The notes: generated by a model from the letters alone, not told the origin. 64,000 bases of DNA from Aldehydirespirator sp965116665 (GCA_965116665.1 OZ220709.1:806001-870000), one strand, 5' to 3'; positions 45,295 through 54,209 are shown, counted from the stretch's first letter. Made by a program: numbers and translations.

Positions 45295-45324
45295 TTGCCT
45301 CTATACGACGGGTTTCTCTACACA
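45295..45324 (+). promoter_or_regulatory. Possible promoter before the TPP decarboxylase genes
   Basis: TTGCCT at 45295-45300 and TACACA at 45319-45324 are 18 bases apart in the 96-base gap after nrfD. This would allow separate expression of the decarboxylase pair. Confidence 0.3.
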
Positions 45325-45353
45325 TTTGGTGGAGCGTCGGAGGGGGTCTACAG

Positions 45354-45866
45354 GTGGCGATGACCGCGGCCGCCCTCGACGCGGCCCACGATGGCCTGCG
45401 GGCGGCGGGCATCGACTTCGTGTCGGGCCTGCCCGACGGGTGGCAGCGGCCCCTGCACGAGCGGGTCGAGCTTGATCCCGAGATCCGCTACGTGCCGGTG
45501 TGCAACGAGGGTGTCGGGTTCTCGATCTGCGCGGGGGCCTGGCTCGGCGGCAAGAAGCCCGCATTGATCATGGAGAACAGCGGGATCAGGGTGGCCTCCG
45601 AGTACATCGCCCGCATCTCGCTGGGAACCGGTGTGCCGGTGACGCTGCTGTGCTCGTACCGGGGGGACGTGGGCGAGACCGAGCACTGGGGGATCCCCCA
45701 TGGCATCGTGGCCGAGCCGCTGCTGGAGGCTCTGCGGGTCAAGTACCTGATCGTGCGCCACGTCGAGGACTTGGCCAAGTCGATCGTTCGGGCCAAGCGG
45801 ATCGCCGAGGCCCAGTTGCATCCCGCGGCGGTGCTGGTGTCCGGCGACTGCGTGTGGGAGGACTGA
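45354..45866 (+). CDS. TPP decarboxylase, alpha (Pyr) subunit, sulfopyruvate-decarboxylase-like
   Basis: A 170-residue protein matching the Pyr domain of TPP enzymes split over two genes, as in sulfopyruvate decarboxylase (ComD). The catalytic glutamate is probably in VCNEGVGFSICAGAWLGG. It contacts the TPP aminopyrimidine across the dimer. The GTG at 45354 or the ATG at 45360 is the start, with GGAGGGGG upstream. The next gene encodes the PP domain. The substrate could be sulfopyruvate, phosphonopyruvate or another 2-oxo acid; sequence alone does not decide. Confidence 0.75.
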   Translation: MAMTAAALDAAHDGLRAAGIDFVSGLPDGWQRPLHERVELDPEIRYVPVCNEGVGFSICAGAWLGGKKPALIMENSGIRVASEYIARISLGTGVPVTLLCSYRGDVGETEHWGIPHGIVAEPLLEALRVKYLIVRHVEDLAKSIVRAKRIAEAQLHPAAVLVSGDCVWED

Positions 45867-45868
45867 GC

Positions 45869-46522
45869 GTGGGCCTGGACCGCTACGACTGGCTGGGTCG
45901 GCTGGCCGGCCGCATCCCCGACGGCGCGCTGGTGATGTCCACCTACATCGGGGCGGTGTCGTTCGAGTGGGCCCACCACACCGAGGAGCACCACCGCACC
46001 GCTCACCTGGGCCAGATGGGAGACGTGATCGGCCTGGCCCTGGGCCTGGCCCTGGCTCTGCCGCACCGCAAGGTCGTCTGCCTCGACGGCGACGGCTCGG
46101 TGCTGATGGAGCTGGGCCAGCTGGTGGCCATGGGCGAGCAGCAGCCCGAGAACCTGGTGGTGTTCGTGGTGGACAACGGCGTCTACGAGTCGATCGGCTG
46201 GAGCAGCCAGGGCCGCCGGCCCACCGCCACCGCGGGACGCGTCGACCTGGCCGCCATCGCGGCCGGATGCGGGGTCCCCTACACAGTGGACGTCACCGCG
46301 GAGGACGAGTTGGACGCCGAGATGGACCTGGCCTTCTCCCGCGACGTCTGCAGCTTCATCAACGTGCGCACCCGGCCGGGCCACTCCCATGTGCGGCCCC
46401 GCCGCACCGACGGCATCGAGGACAAGTACCGCTTCGTGCGCTACGTCGAGCGCCTCGAAGGCATCTGGATCACCGGAGTCCCACCCCAGGACATAGCCCT
46501 CATGAAGGGCAAAGAGCATTAG
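45869..46522 (+). CDS. TPP decarboxylase, beta (PP) subunit
   Basis: A 217-residue protein with the TPP-binding motif GDGSVLMELGQL ending in VVDNGVYES (GDG...N). It is the ComE-like partner of the preceding gene. The GTG start is preceded by GGGAGG and lies 2 bases after the alpha stop. The C-terminal 35 residues (GIEDKYRFVRYVERLEG) extend beyond typical ComE proteins. The pair would decarboxylate a 2-oxo acid to an aldehyde, which could in turn be a substrate of the upstream molybdoenzyme; that link is inference. Confidence 0.78.
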   Translation: MGLDRYDWLGRLAGRIPDGALVMSTYIGAVSFEWAHHTEEHHRTAHLGQMGDVIGLALGLALALPHRKVVCLDGDGSVLMELGQLVAMGEQQPENLVVFVVDNGVYESIGWSSQGRRPTATAGRVDLAAIAAGCGVPYTVDVTAEDELDAEMDLAFSRDVCSFINVRTRPGHSHVRPRRTDGIEDKYRFVRYVERLEGIWITGVPPQDIALMKGKEH

Positions 46523-46525
46523 CTC

Positions 46526-47659
46526 CTAGTCGGGTTCGGGGTCGGCCAGGAGCAGGTCGGCGTACTCGTAGGGGTTGCGGTCACCGACCAGCACGTGCTG
46601 GCTGCCGCCGTGCAGGTCGCGCAAGCAGCGCTGAAGCGGCCCGTCGCGCAGGGCCTCGGTGCCGCACCACTCGTAGAGACTGCGCACAACGGCCAGGCCC
46701 TCCTGGGTTAGGAGCGTGGCCGACTGCTTGACGTGGGTGCCCAGCCTCGGGTCGCGGCCCGAGCCGGCGTCGGCGGCCTTCTCGGCGGCCCGGAAGGCCT
46801 GGCGGCACCACGTCTCGGCGGCCCGGAAGCGGGACACGGCCATGGCGAAGTCGTGGCGGAAGCGGGGATCGTCGGCGATCACCGACGGCGCGGCCATGCG
46901 GGCCCGGCCCTTGGCGACAGCCACGGCCTCGTCGATAGCCCGGCGCACCACACCCATCGTCCAGCCCATGTGGCCGATCTCGGTGAGGATGATCACCCCG
47001 AGGTCATACATGGGGCCGCCCCGGTACCGGGTGGGCGAGAAGAACTCGAAGGTGGCGTCAGCCGGGACGAAGGCATCGATGCGGTAGTCGTAGGAGGAGG
47101 TGGCCCGCAGCCCCAGCACCTCCCAGTTGCCGAGCACCTCCACCTCGGAGCGGGGCATCATCATCAGACGGAACTCGGCCTGCTGCCCTTCTGGAGGGGC
47201 GGTGAAGGCGCCCCCGCCCACCCAGTCGGCGTGGGCGATCCCCGAGCCGAAGCTGTACTGGCCGGTGAGCCGGAACCCGTCACCGTCGGGAACGGCCGTT
47301 CCATTGGGGGCGAACTGGCCCGCCACGACGGGAACGACGCCCCCGGCGAACATCTCGTCGGTGAAGCTGTCGGCGCAATAGGCGCCGAAGAAGCAGGCCC
47401 CGGTGGCCCCGGCCATCAGCGACCAGCCGGCGGAGCCGTCGGCGTAGGCCACCTCGGCGAACACGTCCAGGCACTCGTCGATGGGCAGCTCCGCCCCGCC
47501 CACAGCCAGCGGCGACAAGGCGCCGTACAGGCCGGCCTCGAAGCAGGCGTGCACCACCTCCTGAGGCAGGGCGGTGGCGCCGGCCGACGCGGCCGCATCA
47601 CCGGCCGCGTCGATCATCGGCCGCAGGTCCCGGGCCCGCTCCAGCAGCTCCGATCCCAT
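46526..47659 (-). CDS. Acyl-CoA dehydrogenase-like flavoprotein (possibly monooxygenase type)
   Basis: A 377-residue protein of the acyl-CoA dehydrogenase fold with a type 2 C-terminal domain (AETWCRQAFRAAEKAADAG). FRLTGQYSFGSGIAHADWV resembles the flavin-dependent monooxygenases HsaA and HpaB more than true dehydrogenases. No clear catalytic glutamate is seen. The C-terminus LHGGSQHVLVGDRN is typical of the group. It starts a minus-strand run of catabolic genes, and converges with the TPP pair. Confidence 0.7.
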   Translation of the reverse strand: MGSELLERARDLRPMIDAAGDAAASAGATALPQEVVHACFEAGLYGALSPLAVGGAELPIDECLDVFAEVAYADGSAGWSLMAGATGACFFGAYCADSFTDEMFAGGVVPVVAGQFAPNGTAVPDGDGFRLTGQYSFGSGIAHADWVGGGAFTAPPEGQQAEFRLMMMPRSEVEVLGNWEVLGLRATSSYDYRIDAFVPADATFEFFSPTRYRGGPMYDLGVIILTEIGHMGWTMGVVRRAIDEAVAVAKGRARMAAPSVIADDPRFRHDFAMAVSRFRAAETWCRQAFRAAEKAADAGSGRDPRLGTHVKQSATLLTQEGLAVVRSLYEWCGTEALRDGPLQRCLRDLHGGSQHVLVGDRNPYEYADLLLADPEPD

Positions 47660-47680
47660 GCCTGCCCCTCGGGTTCAGCC

Positions 47681-48898
47681 TCAGGCGACGGTGCGCAGCG
47701 ACTCGGCCATGGTGTCCATGATGCGGCCAATCTCGTCGTCGGTGATCACCAGCGGCGGGCAGAGCCCCAGAGCGTCGGTAAGGGGCCGCACGATCACACC
47801 GCGGCGCAGCATGTCGTTGCGCACGTCCATCGGCGGGCGGTCCAGCACCGCGGCCTGCACCGCGCCGGTGCCCCGATGACCGGCGATGAGCCCGTCGGCG
47901 GCCAGCGCCTCGAGCCCCTCCACCAGCTTGCGGCCCACATGCCGGGCCCGCTCCACCAGGTTCTCGTCGCTGATGATCTCCAGATTCTTGACCGCGGCCG
48001 CGGCCACCGACGGGTGGCCCGAATAGGTGAAACCGGTGCGTAGCAGGAAGCCGGGCTGCTCGAGGTTGTCGCACACCCGCCGGCTCACGATCACCCCGCT
48101 GAGCGGCAGGTAGCCGGAGGTCACGCCCTTGGCGAAGGTCATCATGTCGGGCATCACGTCGAAGGTCTGGGCCCCGAACCACTCCCCGGTGCGGCCGAAG
48201 CCGCAGATCACCTCGTCGAAGATCAGCAGGGCGCCATGCTGGTCGCACAGCCGGCGCACCCCGGGCAGGTAGCCGTCGACGGGCGGATAGACCCCGCCCG
48301 CGCCCTGCACGGGCTCGGTGATCACCGCGGCCACCCGCTCACCGTGCTGGGCGAAGGTGGTGGCCATCGCCTCGATGTCGTCGTGGGGCACCTCCACGAA
48401 GTGGGGAACGAGGTCGCCCCAGCCCTCCCGGTTCAGGGCGATGCCCTGGGCGGAGGTCCCGCCGAAGTTGGTGCCGTGGTAGCCGTTGGTGCGGGTGATC
48501 ACCACCTGCCGGTCGGCGCCGCTGGTGCGCTGGGCGTAGAGGCGGGCCAGCTTCAGCGCAGTGTCGACCGCCTCGGAGCCGGAACAGCCCAGGAACACCC
48601 GGCCGTCGGTGAGCGGCGAGCGGGCCGCGATCATCTCGGCCGCTCGGGCCGCGGGCGGGTTGGTGAACGGGTCGAACGTGTTGTAGCAGGCGAGGTCGCG
48701 CATCTGGGCGGCCACCGCGTCGGCCATCTCGGCGCGTCCGTGGCCGATCTGGCAGTACCAGAGACTGGCCAGGCCGTCGATGTACGACTTGCCCTCGTCG
48801 TCGTACAGCGTGGAGCCCTCGGCTCTCACGATGTTGATCATGTCCGACTCGGGCTTGGCCGGCGGGGCGAAGGGATGGAGGAGGGCGTGGTGGCTCAT
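47681..48898 (-). CDS. Class III (omega) aminotransferase
   Basis: A 405-residue PLP enzyme of fold type I, class III. TNGYHGTNFGG, the metal-like LLIFDEVICGFGRTG and the PLP lysine in TFAKGVTSGYLPL are present. Members move amino groups from omega-amino acids, polyamines or taurine to pyruvate or 2-oxoglutarate. The ATG has AGGAG 9 bases upstream, and a TAGGCT box further up could start the mRNA. The substrate is not predictable. Nearby agmatinase-like and NicX-like genes suggest nitrogen-compound catabolism. Confidence 0.85.
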   Translation of the reverse strand: MSHHALLHPFAPPAKPESDMINIVRAEGSTLYDDEGKSYIDGLASLWYCQIGHGRAEMADAVAAQMRDLACYNTFDPFTNPPAARAAEMIAARSPLTDGRVFLGCSGSEAVDTALKLARLYAQRTSGADRQVVITRTNGYHGTNFGGTSAQGIALNREGWGDLVPHFVEVPHDDIEAMATTFAQHGERVAAVITEPVQGAGGVYPPVDGYLPGVRRLCDQHGALLIFDEVICGFGRTGEWFGAQTFDVMPDMMTFAKGVTSGYLPLSGVIVSRRVCDNLEQPGFLLRTGFTYSGHPSVAAAAVKNLEIISDENLVERARHVGRKLVEGLEALAADGLIAGHRGTGAVQAAVLDRPPMDVRNDMLRRGVIVRPLTDALGLCPPLVITDDEIGRIMDTMAESLRTVA

Positions 48899-48987
48899 CG
48901 GGCGCGACTCCTGACGTAGGCGGCAAGTAGGGACAGTCGGCTCAGCCTAGGAGTGGAGAGCGGGGCGTGCAGCCCGAACATCCCGGT

Positions 48988-50025
48988 TCAGAAGACCACC
49001 GTTCCGGCGGACACGACGGTGCGGCCGTCGAGGGTGATGGTGCAGTTGCGCATGGGCAGGTCGAAGTGGCCCAGGGTGTGGCGCCCCGCCGTCTCGTTGG
49101 CCCCTGTCGAGTACAGGAAGTTGCCGGCGAAGGCTCGCAACTCCGTGCCGTTGAACTGGGTGCGGTCGTACATCGTGAGGGCGTCCCAGCGGGCCGCGGG
49201 GTTCATGCCCCAACCCACATGGGACACCGCGTAGGCGTCGGGGTCGTCCCAGGCCTCCAGGTAGCTCGACATGAGTTCGGCGTCGAGCCCGTCGCCGGAG
49301 ATGCCGGTCACGTAGTCGTTGGTGACCTGCATCGTGACAGGCGACTCCAGGTAGCGCTTGAACGTGAGGTTCACGTCGCCGGCGTCGAGCACCAGCGTGC
49401 CGTTGACGGTGCCGGCGGGCGGGAAGCACAGGCACAGACCGCCGGGCCAGTGGGCAACGGTGCCGGGCCCGTTGGTGCAGCCCCAGCTGGCCGCGGCCGG
49501 TGCTCGGGACACGTCGACGGTCAGGTCGGTTCCCGCGGCGGAGGTGACCCGCATCTCCGACGCCCCGGCCAGCAGGGCCGCGCCCTCGTCCACCCTGGGT
49601 TTGAGGGCCGGGTCCGGAACCAGCCGCTCGAGTATCTCGGGATGCTCGTTGGAGATCATGAGTATCCGGGCGCCGCCGGCGAGGATGGCGCCCAGCTCGG
49701 CGGCGTGCAGCAGTCCCTCCACGGTGCAGTCGGCCACGAAAGAAGCGGCCGCCAACGCCGCCACCACCGGCTCGAGCCCGCCGATGGCGTCGGAGGCACC
49801 GGTGGAACGCACGGGGACCGTCGCCCGCTGGGGCGATGTGGGCACGCTCACACCGAACACCCGGGCCCCGAGGCGCTGCAGGGCCAGATCGGCCAGCTGC
49901 ACGATCACCGGGCGGCTCTGGGACTCCGAGAGCACCGCCGCGGTCTCGCCCTCGGACACTCCGCACAGCCGGAACGTCTCCGCGAAGGCGTCGATCCACT
50001 TCGCCTCGACCCGCTCGACCAGCAT
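48988..50025 (-). CDS. 2,5-dihydroxypyridine 5,6-dioxygenase-like (NicX/M29-fold) enzyme
   Basis: A 345-residue protein whose C-terminal half follows NicX/Hpo closely: GTLVLDAGDVNLTFKRY, SHVGWGMNPAARWDA, then GHFDLPMRNCTITLDGRTVV. The iron ligands of that enzyme (two His and one Asp) correspond to the His in SHVGWG and to His and Asp in GHFDLP. The fold is shared with M29 aminopeptidases, so ring opening is not certain. If it is a dioxygenase it would cleave a hydroxypyridine from nicotinate-type catabolism. AAGG precedes the ATG. Confidence 0.72.
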   Translation of the reverse strand: MLVERVEAKWIDAFAETFRLCGVSEGETAAVLSESQSRPVIVQLADLALQRLGARVFGVSVPTSPQRATVPVRSTGASDAIGGLEPVVAALAAASFVADCTVEGLLHAAELGAILAGGARILMISNEHPEILERLVPDPALKPRVDEGAALLAGASEMRVTSAAGTDLTVDVSRAPAAASWGCTNGPGTVAHWPGGLCLCFPPAGTVNGTLVLDAGDVNLTFKRYLESPVTMQVTNDYVTGISGDGLDAELMSSYLEAWDDPDAYAVSHVGWGMNPAARWDALTMYDRTQFNGTELRAFAGNFLYSTGANETAGRHTLGHFDLPMRNCTITLDGRTVVSAGTVVF

Positions 50026-50047
50026 TCGACCTTCCCCCGACTCGCCG

Positions 50048-51007
50048 TCAGCCGCGGCAATGCACGCCGGGGAGCGCGCAGAGCATCTCGTAGACCAGGT
50101 CGGCGGCGATGTGGGCGGTCATGCCCGAGGTGTCGTAGACCGGCGCCACCTCCACGAGGTCACAGCCCACCAGGTCGAGTCCCCGGCAGCCCCGGATGAT
50201 CTCCAGTGCCTGCGGGGTGGTGAGGCCGGCGATCTCGGGGGTGCCCGTGCCGGGGGCGAAGGCCGGGTCGAGCCCGTCGATGTCGAAACTCAGGTAGACC
50301 GGCCCGCCGCCCACCTGGTCGCGCACCTCCTCCATGAGCGGCTCCAGCGACCGGTGCCAGCACTCCTCGATCTGCACCACCCTGAAGCCCTGCCGGCGGG
50401 ACCAGTCGAAGTCGTCGTCGGCGTAGCCGGTGGCCCGCATCCCGATCTGGACCACCCGGTCGCAGTCGAGCAGGCCTTCCTCGACCGCCCGCCGGAACGG
50501 GGTGCCGTGAGCGATGCGTTCGCCGAACATCTCGTCGTTGATGTCGGTGTGGGCGTCGACGTGGACCAGCCCGACCGGGCCGTGCCGGGCCCGCATGGCC
50601 CGAAGGATGGGCAGCACGACGGTGTGGTCGCCGCCCAGGGCCACCGTGATCACACCGTGGGACAGCAGCCCGGCGAAGTGGGTCTCGATCCGGTCCACCG
50701 AGTCGAGCAGGTTGTAGGGGTTGGTGGCCACATCGCCGGTGTCGTCGATGCGCAGGCTGTCGAACGGGGCGGCCCGGGTGGCCATGTTGTACGGCCGGAT
50801 GAGGACCGACTCGTCGCGGATGCCCCGGGGTCCGAAGCGGGCGCCGGGCCGGTTCGAGGTGCCGATGTCGAAGGGAACCCCCACGATGGCCACATCGAGC
50901 TCGGAGGGCTGCGACCGCCCCGGAAGGCGCATGAACGTGGTGATGCCCGCGAACCGCGGCATCTCGTTGCCGCCCAGAGGCTGCGGATTGCCGGCCGGAC
51001 CGGTCAC
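50048..51007 (-). CDS. Agmatinase/arginase-family ureohydrolase
   Basis: A 319-residue ureohydrolase with all manganese-binding motifs: ALGGDHTV, HVDAHTD and SFDIDGLDPAFAPGTG. The family hydrolyses agmatine, guanidinobutyrate or similar guanidino compounds to urea plus an amine. The substrate-loop residues do not let me decide among them. The GTG at 51007 lies 7 bases after TAGGGT, so it is probably leaderless. A copy of the dispersed repeat abuts this promoter. Confidence 0.87.
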   Translation of the reverse strand: MTGPAGNPQPLGGNEMPRFAGITTFMRLPGRSQPSELDVAIVGVPFDIGTSNRPGARFGPRGIRDESVLIRPYNMATRAAPFDSLRIDDTGDVATNPYNLLDSVDRIETHFAGLLSHGVITVALGGDHTVVLPILRAMRARHGPVGLVHVDAHTDINDEMFGERIAHGTPFRRAVEEGLLDCDRVVQIGMRATGYADDDFDWSRRQGFRVVQIEECWHRSLEPLMEEVRDQVGGGPVYLSFDIDGLDPAFAPGTGTPEIAGLTTPQALEIIRGCRGLDLVGCDLVEVAPVYDTSGMTAHIAADLVYEMLCALPGVHCRG

Positions 51008-51014
51008 AACCCCA

Positions 51015-51020
51015 ACCCTA
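51015..51020 (-). promoter_or_regulatory. -10 box of the agmatinase-like gene
   Basis: TAGGGT on the minus strand lies 7 bases before the GTG and overlaps the end of the dispersed repeat. Confidence 0.4.
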
Positions 51021-51109
51021 GGAGGCCGAGCGAATGGGTGAGCGAATCCGGCGCATACGGGCGAGGCCGTGGCCCGAGCGGCCCGTGAGCGCAGCGAACA
51101 AGAGCGGGG
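51019..51109 (-). repeat. Dispersed 90-bp repeat between malY-like and agmatinase-like genes
   Basis: Read on the minus strand, the copy runs from CCCGCTCTTGTTCGCTGCGC through GCCGCTCGGGCCACGGCCTC to ATTCGCTCGGCCTCCTA. It is diverged but full length relative to the units near leuS. It fills the gap from the stop of the upstream gene to the promoter of the next. Confidence 0.8.
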
Positions 51110-51110
51110 C

Positions 51111-52307
51111 CTAGGTCCGGAGGCAGGGGACAAGGCGGTCGAGGACCTCGTCCAGGACCTCCATGGGAGTTCCGAAGTTGAGACGGATGTGACCCTGGCC
51201 GTTCGTCCCGAACTCGGTGCCCTCGGACGCGGCCACGCCCGCGTCGGCGAGCAGGCGGGCGGCCGGTGCGTCACCCAGACCGCAGGCCGACACGTCCAGC
51301 CAGGCGAGGAACGTGGAGTCGGGCCGGTGGAAGACGACCGCGGGCGCCTCGCTGTCGAGGCGGGCCCTGAGCCGGCCTCTCAGCCCGTCGAGGTGGGCCA
51401 GGAGCCCGTCGGCCCAGGCCGCGCCGTGGCGCCAGGCTGCGACGGTGGCGTCGATCCCGGTGCGGGCCGCGTGGCCGAGCAGCAGCGGCGGGTGGGCCTC
51501 GCGGACCTTGCGGCGCAGGCCGCGGTCCCCGTAGGCCATCACCGCACAGCGCAGTCCCGACATGGCGAAGGTCTTGGCCGGCGAGGTGACCGTCACCACC
51601 CGCTCCGCCGCGCCCGGGATGGACAGCAAGGGCGTGAACGGCGCCGGCGCGTCCGGATATACGAGGTCGGCATGGATCTCGTCGGACACGATGTAGAAGT
51701 CGTAGGCATGGGCCAGCTCGACGACCCTGGCCAGGACGTCGGTGCCGGCCACCCACCCGGTGGGGTTGTGGGGGTGGCACAACAGCAGCACCCGGGCGCC
51801 GGGCTCACGCCGTAGCAGTGTCTCCAGGTCGTCGGGGTCGAGATGCCAGCCCCGGCCGGGATCGCAGCGCATCAGCCACTCGAGCTCCCGGCGCCGGGAC
51901 GTGGGGCAGATCTGCAGGAAGATGTGATAGATCGGCGGTGTCAGGATCACGCCGGCCCCGGGTTCGGCCAGGGCGGTGACCGCCGCGGTGACCCCCTGCA
52001 GCACGTCCACGCAGGTGTGAACGAACCCGGGATCGGGACTCCACCCGTAGCGCGTCGCCGCCCAGTGTGCGAACGTCTCGCCCACGTCGTCCTCAAGGTC
52101 GTGGTAGCCAAAGTCCCCGTGGTCGATGGTGGCCCGCATGGCGTCGAGCACGACGGGCGGGGGACGGAAGTCGTGCTCTGCCACCCACGCCGGCAGGGTC
52201 TCGGCGGCGTACTTCGACCACTTGGCGTTGCGGTTGCCCCGCTTCTGCCCGATGTCCATTGAAGGATCGAAGGTGTCGGCACCGGGGACAGCCTCGTGTC
52301 GATTCAC
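51111..52307 (-). CDS. MalY/PatB-like PLP enzyme (C-S lyase or aminotransferase)
   Basis: A 398-residue class I/II PLP enzyme. The C-terminal domain and the segment VTVTSPAKTFAMSGLRCA, with the PLP lysine, place it with MalY/PatB cystathionine beta-lyases; HPHNPTGWV and IVSDEIHADL are also present. It may cleave C-S bonds or transaminate. The GTG start at 52307 lies 8 bases after TAGCGT. Confidence 0.8.
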   Translation of the reverse strand: MNRHEAVPGADTFDPSMDIGQKRGNRNAKWSKYAAETLPAWVAEHDFRPPPVVLDAMRATIDHGDFGYHDLEDDVGETFAHWAATRYGWSPDPGFVHTCVDVLQGVTAAVTALAEPGAGVILTPPIYHIFLQICPTSRRRELEWLMRCDPGRGWHLDPDDLETLLRREPGARVLLLCHPHNPTGWVAGTDVLARVVELAHAYDFYIVSDEIHADLVYPDAPAPFTPLLSIPGAAERVVTVTSPAKTFAMSGLRCAVMAYGDRGLRRKVREAHPPLLLGHAARTGIDATVAAWRHGAAWADGLLAHLDGLRGRLRARLDSEAPAVVFHRPDSTFLAWLDVSACGLGDAPAARLLADAGVAASEGTEFGTNGQGHIRLNFGTPMEVLDEVLDRLVPCLRT

Positions 52308-52315
52308 AGCAAGCG

Positions 52316-52321
52316 ACGCTA
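52316..52321 (-). promoter_or_regulatory. -10 box of the MalY-like gene
   Basis: TAGCGT on the minus strand lies 8 bases before the GTG start. Confidence 0.4.
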
Positions 52322-52344
52322 GCGGCGGCCTGCCGCCCGGCCGT

Positions 52345-53274
52345 TCAGGGCAGGGCGCCGGTGTTGACGATGGGGGTGGTCTGCTGCTCGCTGGTCAGCA
52401 CAACCAGCAGGTTGGCCACCATCGACGCCTTGGCGTCCTCGTCGAGGTCCACCACTGAGCGCTCGGCCAGCAATTCGAGGGCCTCCTCGACCATGCCGAC
52501 GGCACCCTCGACGATGGTGCGCCTGGCCGCCACCACCGCGGCGGCCTGCTGGCGGCGCAGCATCGCTTCGGCGATCTCGGTGGCGTAGGCCAGATGGTTG
52601 AGCCGGGTCTCGATCACCTCCACACCGGCCCGGTCGAGGCGGTCCTGCACCTCGGCGTGCAGGGTGGCTGCCACCGTGTCGGGGTCCGAGCGCAGCGACA
52701 CCCGGTCGCCCTCGAAGTCGTCGTAGGGGTACTGGGTGCCCAGGTGCCGGATGGCGGTCTCACTCTGGACATGAACGAAGTCCTCGAAGTCGTCCACCTC
52801 GAACACGGCCGCCGCGGTGTCCACCACCCGCCACACCACCACCGCCGAGATCTCGATGGGGTTGCCTTCGGCGTCGTTGACCTTGGACACGCTGGTGGTG
52901 AAGTTGTGCACCCGCATCGAGATCTTGCGCGACTCCATGCGGGTGAACGGGTTGGCCAGATGCCAGCCCGGCCTGTCGACGGTGCCCCGGTAGCGGCCGA
53001 ACAGGATCAGCACCAGCGCCTCGTTCGGCTGAACCAGGTACTGGCCGGGCCAGGCGGACAAAAAGGCGATGAAGCCGATCGGGATCAGGAAGACCAGCGG
53101 CCAGGCCACCGCGGCCACGCCGACGATCCCGGCCGCGATCACGACCAGGCCGATCAGGGCGACCAGCACGCCCAGCAGCCCCGGCTTGGTCGTGGCCGGC
53201 CGCGTCTTGACTCCCGCGGTCGGGGCGCCCGCGGTGGGCGTACCGGCGCCGGGAGGGGAGGCAGTGTCGCTCAT
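52345..53274 (-). CDS. SPFH/Band 7 membrane protein
   Basis: A 309-residue protein. A Pro/Thr-rich N-terminus is followed by two adjacent hydrophobic helices (residues about 35-80) and an SPFH domain: RPGWHLANPFTRMESRKISMR, then GNPIEISAVVVWRV. The C-terminal half is helical and Ala/Glu-rich (EIAEAMLRRQQAAAVVAARRTIVEGAV), typical of oligomerising flotillin/stomatin proteins. It probably organises membrane microdomains or a protease. The ATG at 53274 was preferred to one 9 bases upstream. Confidence 0.85.
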   Translation of the reverse strand: MSDTASPPGAGTPTAGAPTAGVKTRPATTKPGLLGVLVALIGLVVIAAGIVGVAAVAWPLVFLIPIGFIAFLSAWPGQYLVQPNEALVLILFGRYRGTVDRPGWHLANPFTRMESRKISMRVHNFTTSVSKVNDAEGNPIEISAVVVWRVVDTAAAVFEVDDFEDFVHVQSETAIRHLGTQYPYDDFEGDRVSLRSDPDTVAATLHAEVQDRLDRAGVEVIETRLNHLAYATEIAEAMLRRQQAAAVVAARRTIVEGAVGMVEEALELLAERSVVDLDEDAKASMVANLLVVLTSEQQTTPIVNTGALP

Positions 53275-53345
53275 GGCTGCCATCCTGTCACCAGTTCGCG
53301 CCGCTGGCTACCGTGACCGTCGGCATCGAAAGCAAGGAGCAACCG

Positions 53346-54209
53346 GTGAAGTTCGGCATCTCGTTCGCCAACGTGGGAACGTTCATCAAGGGCAGGGGCG
53401 CAGCCCTTCTGGCCCAGTCGGCCGAGGCGGCCGGGTTCGATTCGCTGTGGACAGTGGAGCACATCCTGTACCCGGAGGGCTACGAGTCCATCTACCCGTA
53501 CGCGCCGGACGGCAAGATGCCCGGCTCCGGCAGCAACCCCATACCCGATCCGCTGGTGTGGCTGGGCTACGCGGCCGCGGTCACCTCCACCATCCGGCTG
53601 GCCACCGGCATCTCGCTGTTGCCGGAGCGCCATCCATTGACGTTCGCCAAGGAGGTCGCCACGCTAGATGTCCTCTCGGGGGGCAGGGTCACACTCGGGG
53701 TGGGTATCGGCTGGCTGCGCGAGGAGTTCGACGCGCTGGGCGTGCCCTGGGAGCGCCGTGGACCGCGTACCGAGGAGTACATGGAGGTCATGCGCAGGGT
53801 CTGGGCCGAAGACGACGTGACCTTCGACGGCGAGTTCGTGTCGTTCCGCCGGGCCAGTTCCAATCCCAAGCCCTCCGCCGGGCGGATCCCGATCCACATC
53901 GGCGGGCACAGCGAGGCCGCGGCCCGGCGGGCCGGGCGAGTCGGTGACGGCCTGTTCCTAGCCGGTGGCGACATGGCGCAGTTGCTCGACGTGGCCCGCA
54001 ACACCGCAGCCGACTGCGGGCGCGACCCGGAGTCGTTGGAGATGTCGGTGGTGCATCTGGGGTTGTTCGGCGACGATCCGGACGCCGCGGTGCAGGAAGC
54101 CGCGTCGTGGGGGGTGGAGCGCCTGATGGTTCCGTCGGTGTTCTATTTTCGCAACACCGCCGAAGGCCTAGCCGCCTTCGGTGAGTCGGTGATCGCCCCC
54201 AACTCCTGA
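53346..54209 (+). CDS. LLM-class F420-dependent oxidoreductase
   Basis: A 287-residue luciferase-like monooxygenase-fold protein: FGISFANVGTFIKGRGAALLAQSAE, LWTVEHI, TGISLLPERHP and GVGIGWLREEFDALG. The last segments are typical of the actinobacterial TIGR03619-type F420 enzymes. The GTG at 53346 has AAGGAG upstream; the frame is open to 53313. The substrate is unknown. Confidence 0.85.
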   Translation: MKFGISFANVGTFIKGRGAALLAQSAEAAGFDSLWTVEHILYPEGYESIYPYAPDGKMPGSGSNPIPDPLVWLGYAAAVTSTIRLATGISLLPERHPLTFAKEVATLDVLSGGRVTLGVGIGWLREEFDALGVPWERRGPRTEEYMEVMRRVWAEDDVTFDGEFVSFRRASSNPKPSAGRIPIHIGGHSEAAARRAGRVGDGLFLAGGDMAQLLDVARNTAADCGRDPESLEMSVVHLGLFGDDPDAAVQEAASWGVERLMVPSVFYFRNTAEGLAAFGESVIAPNS

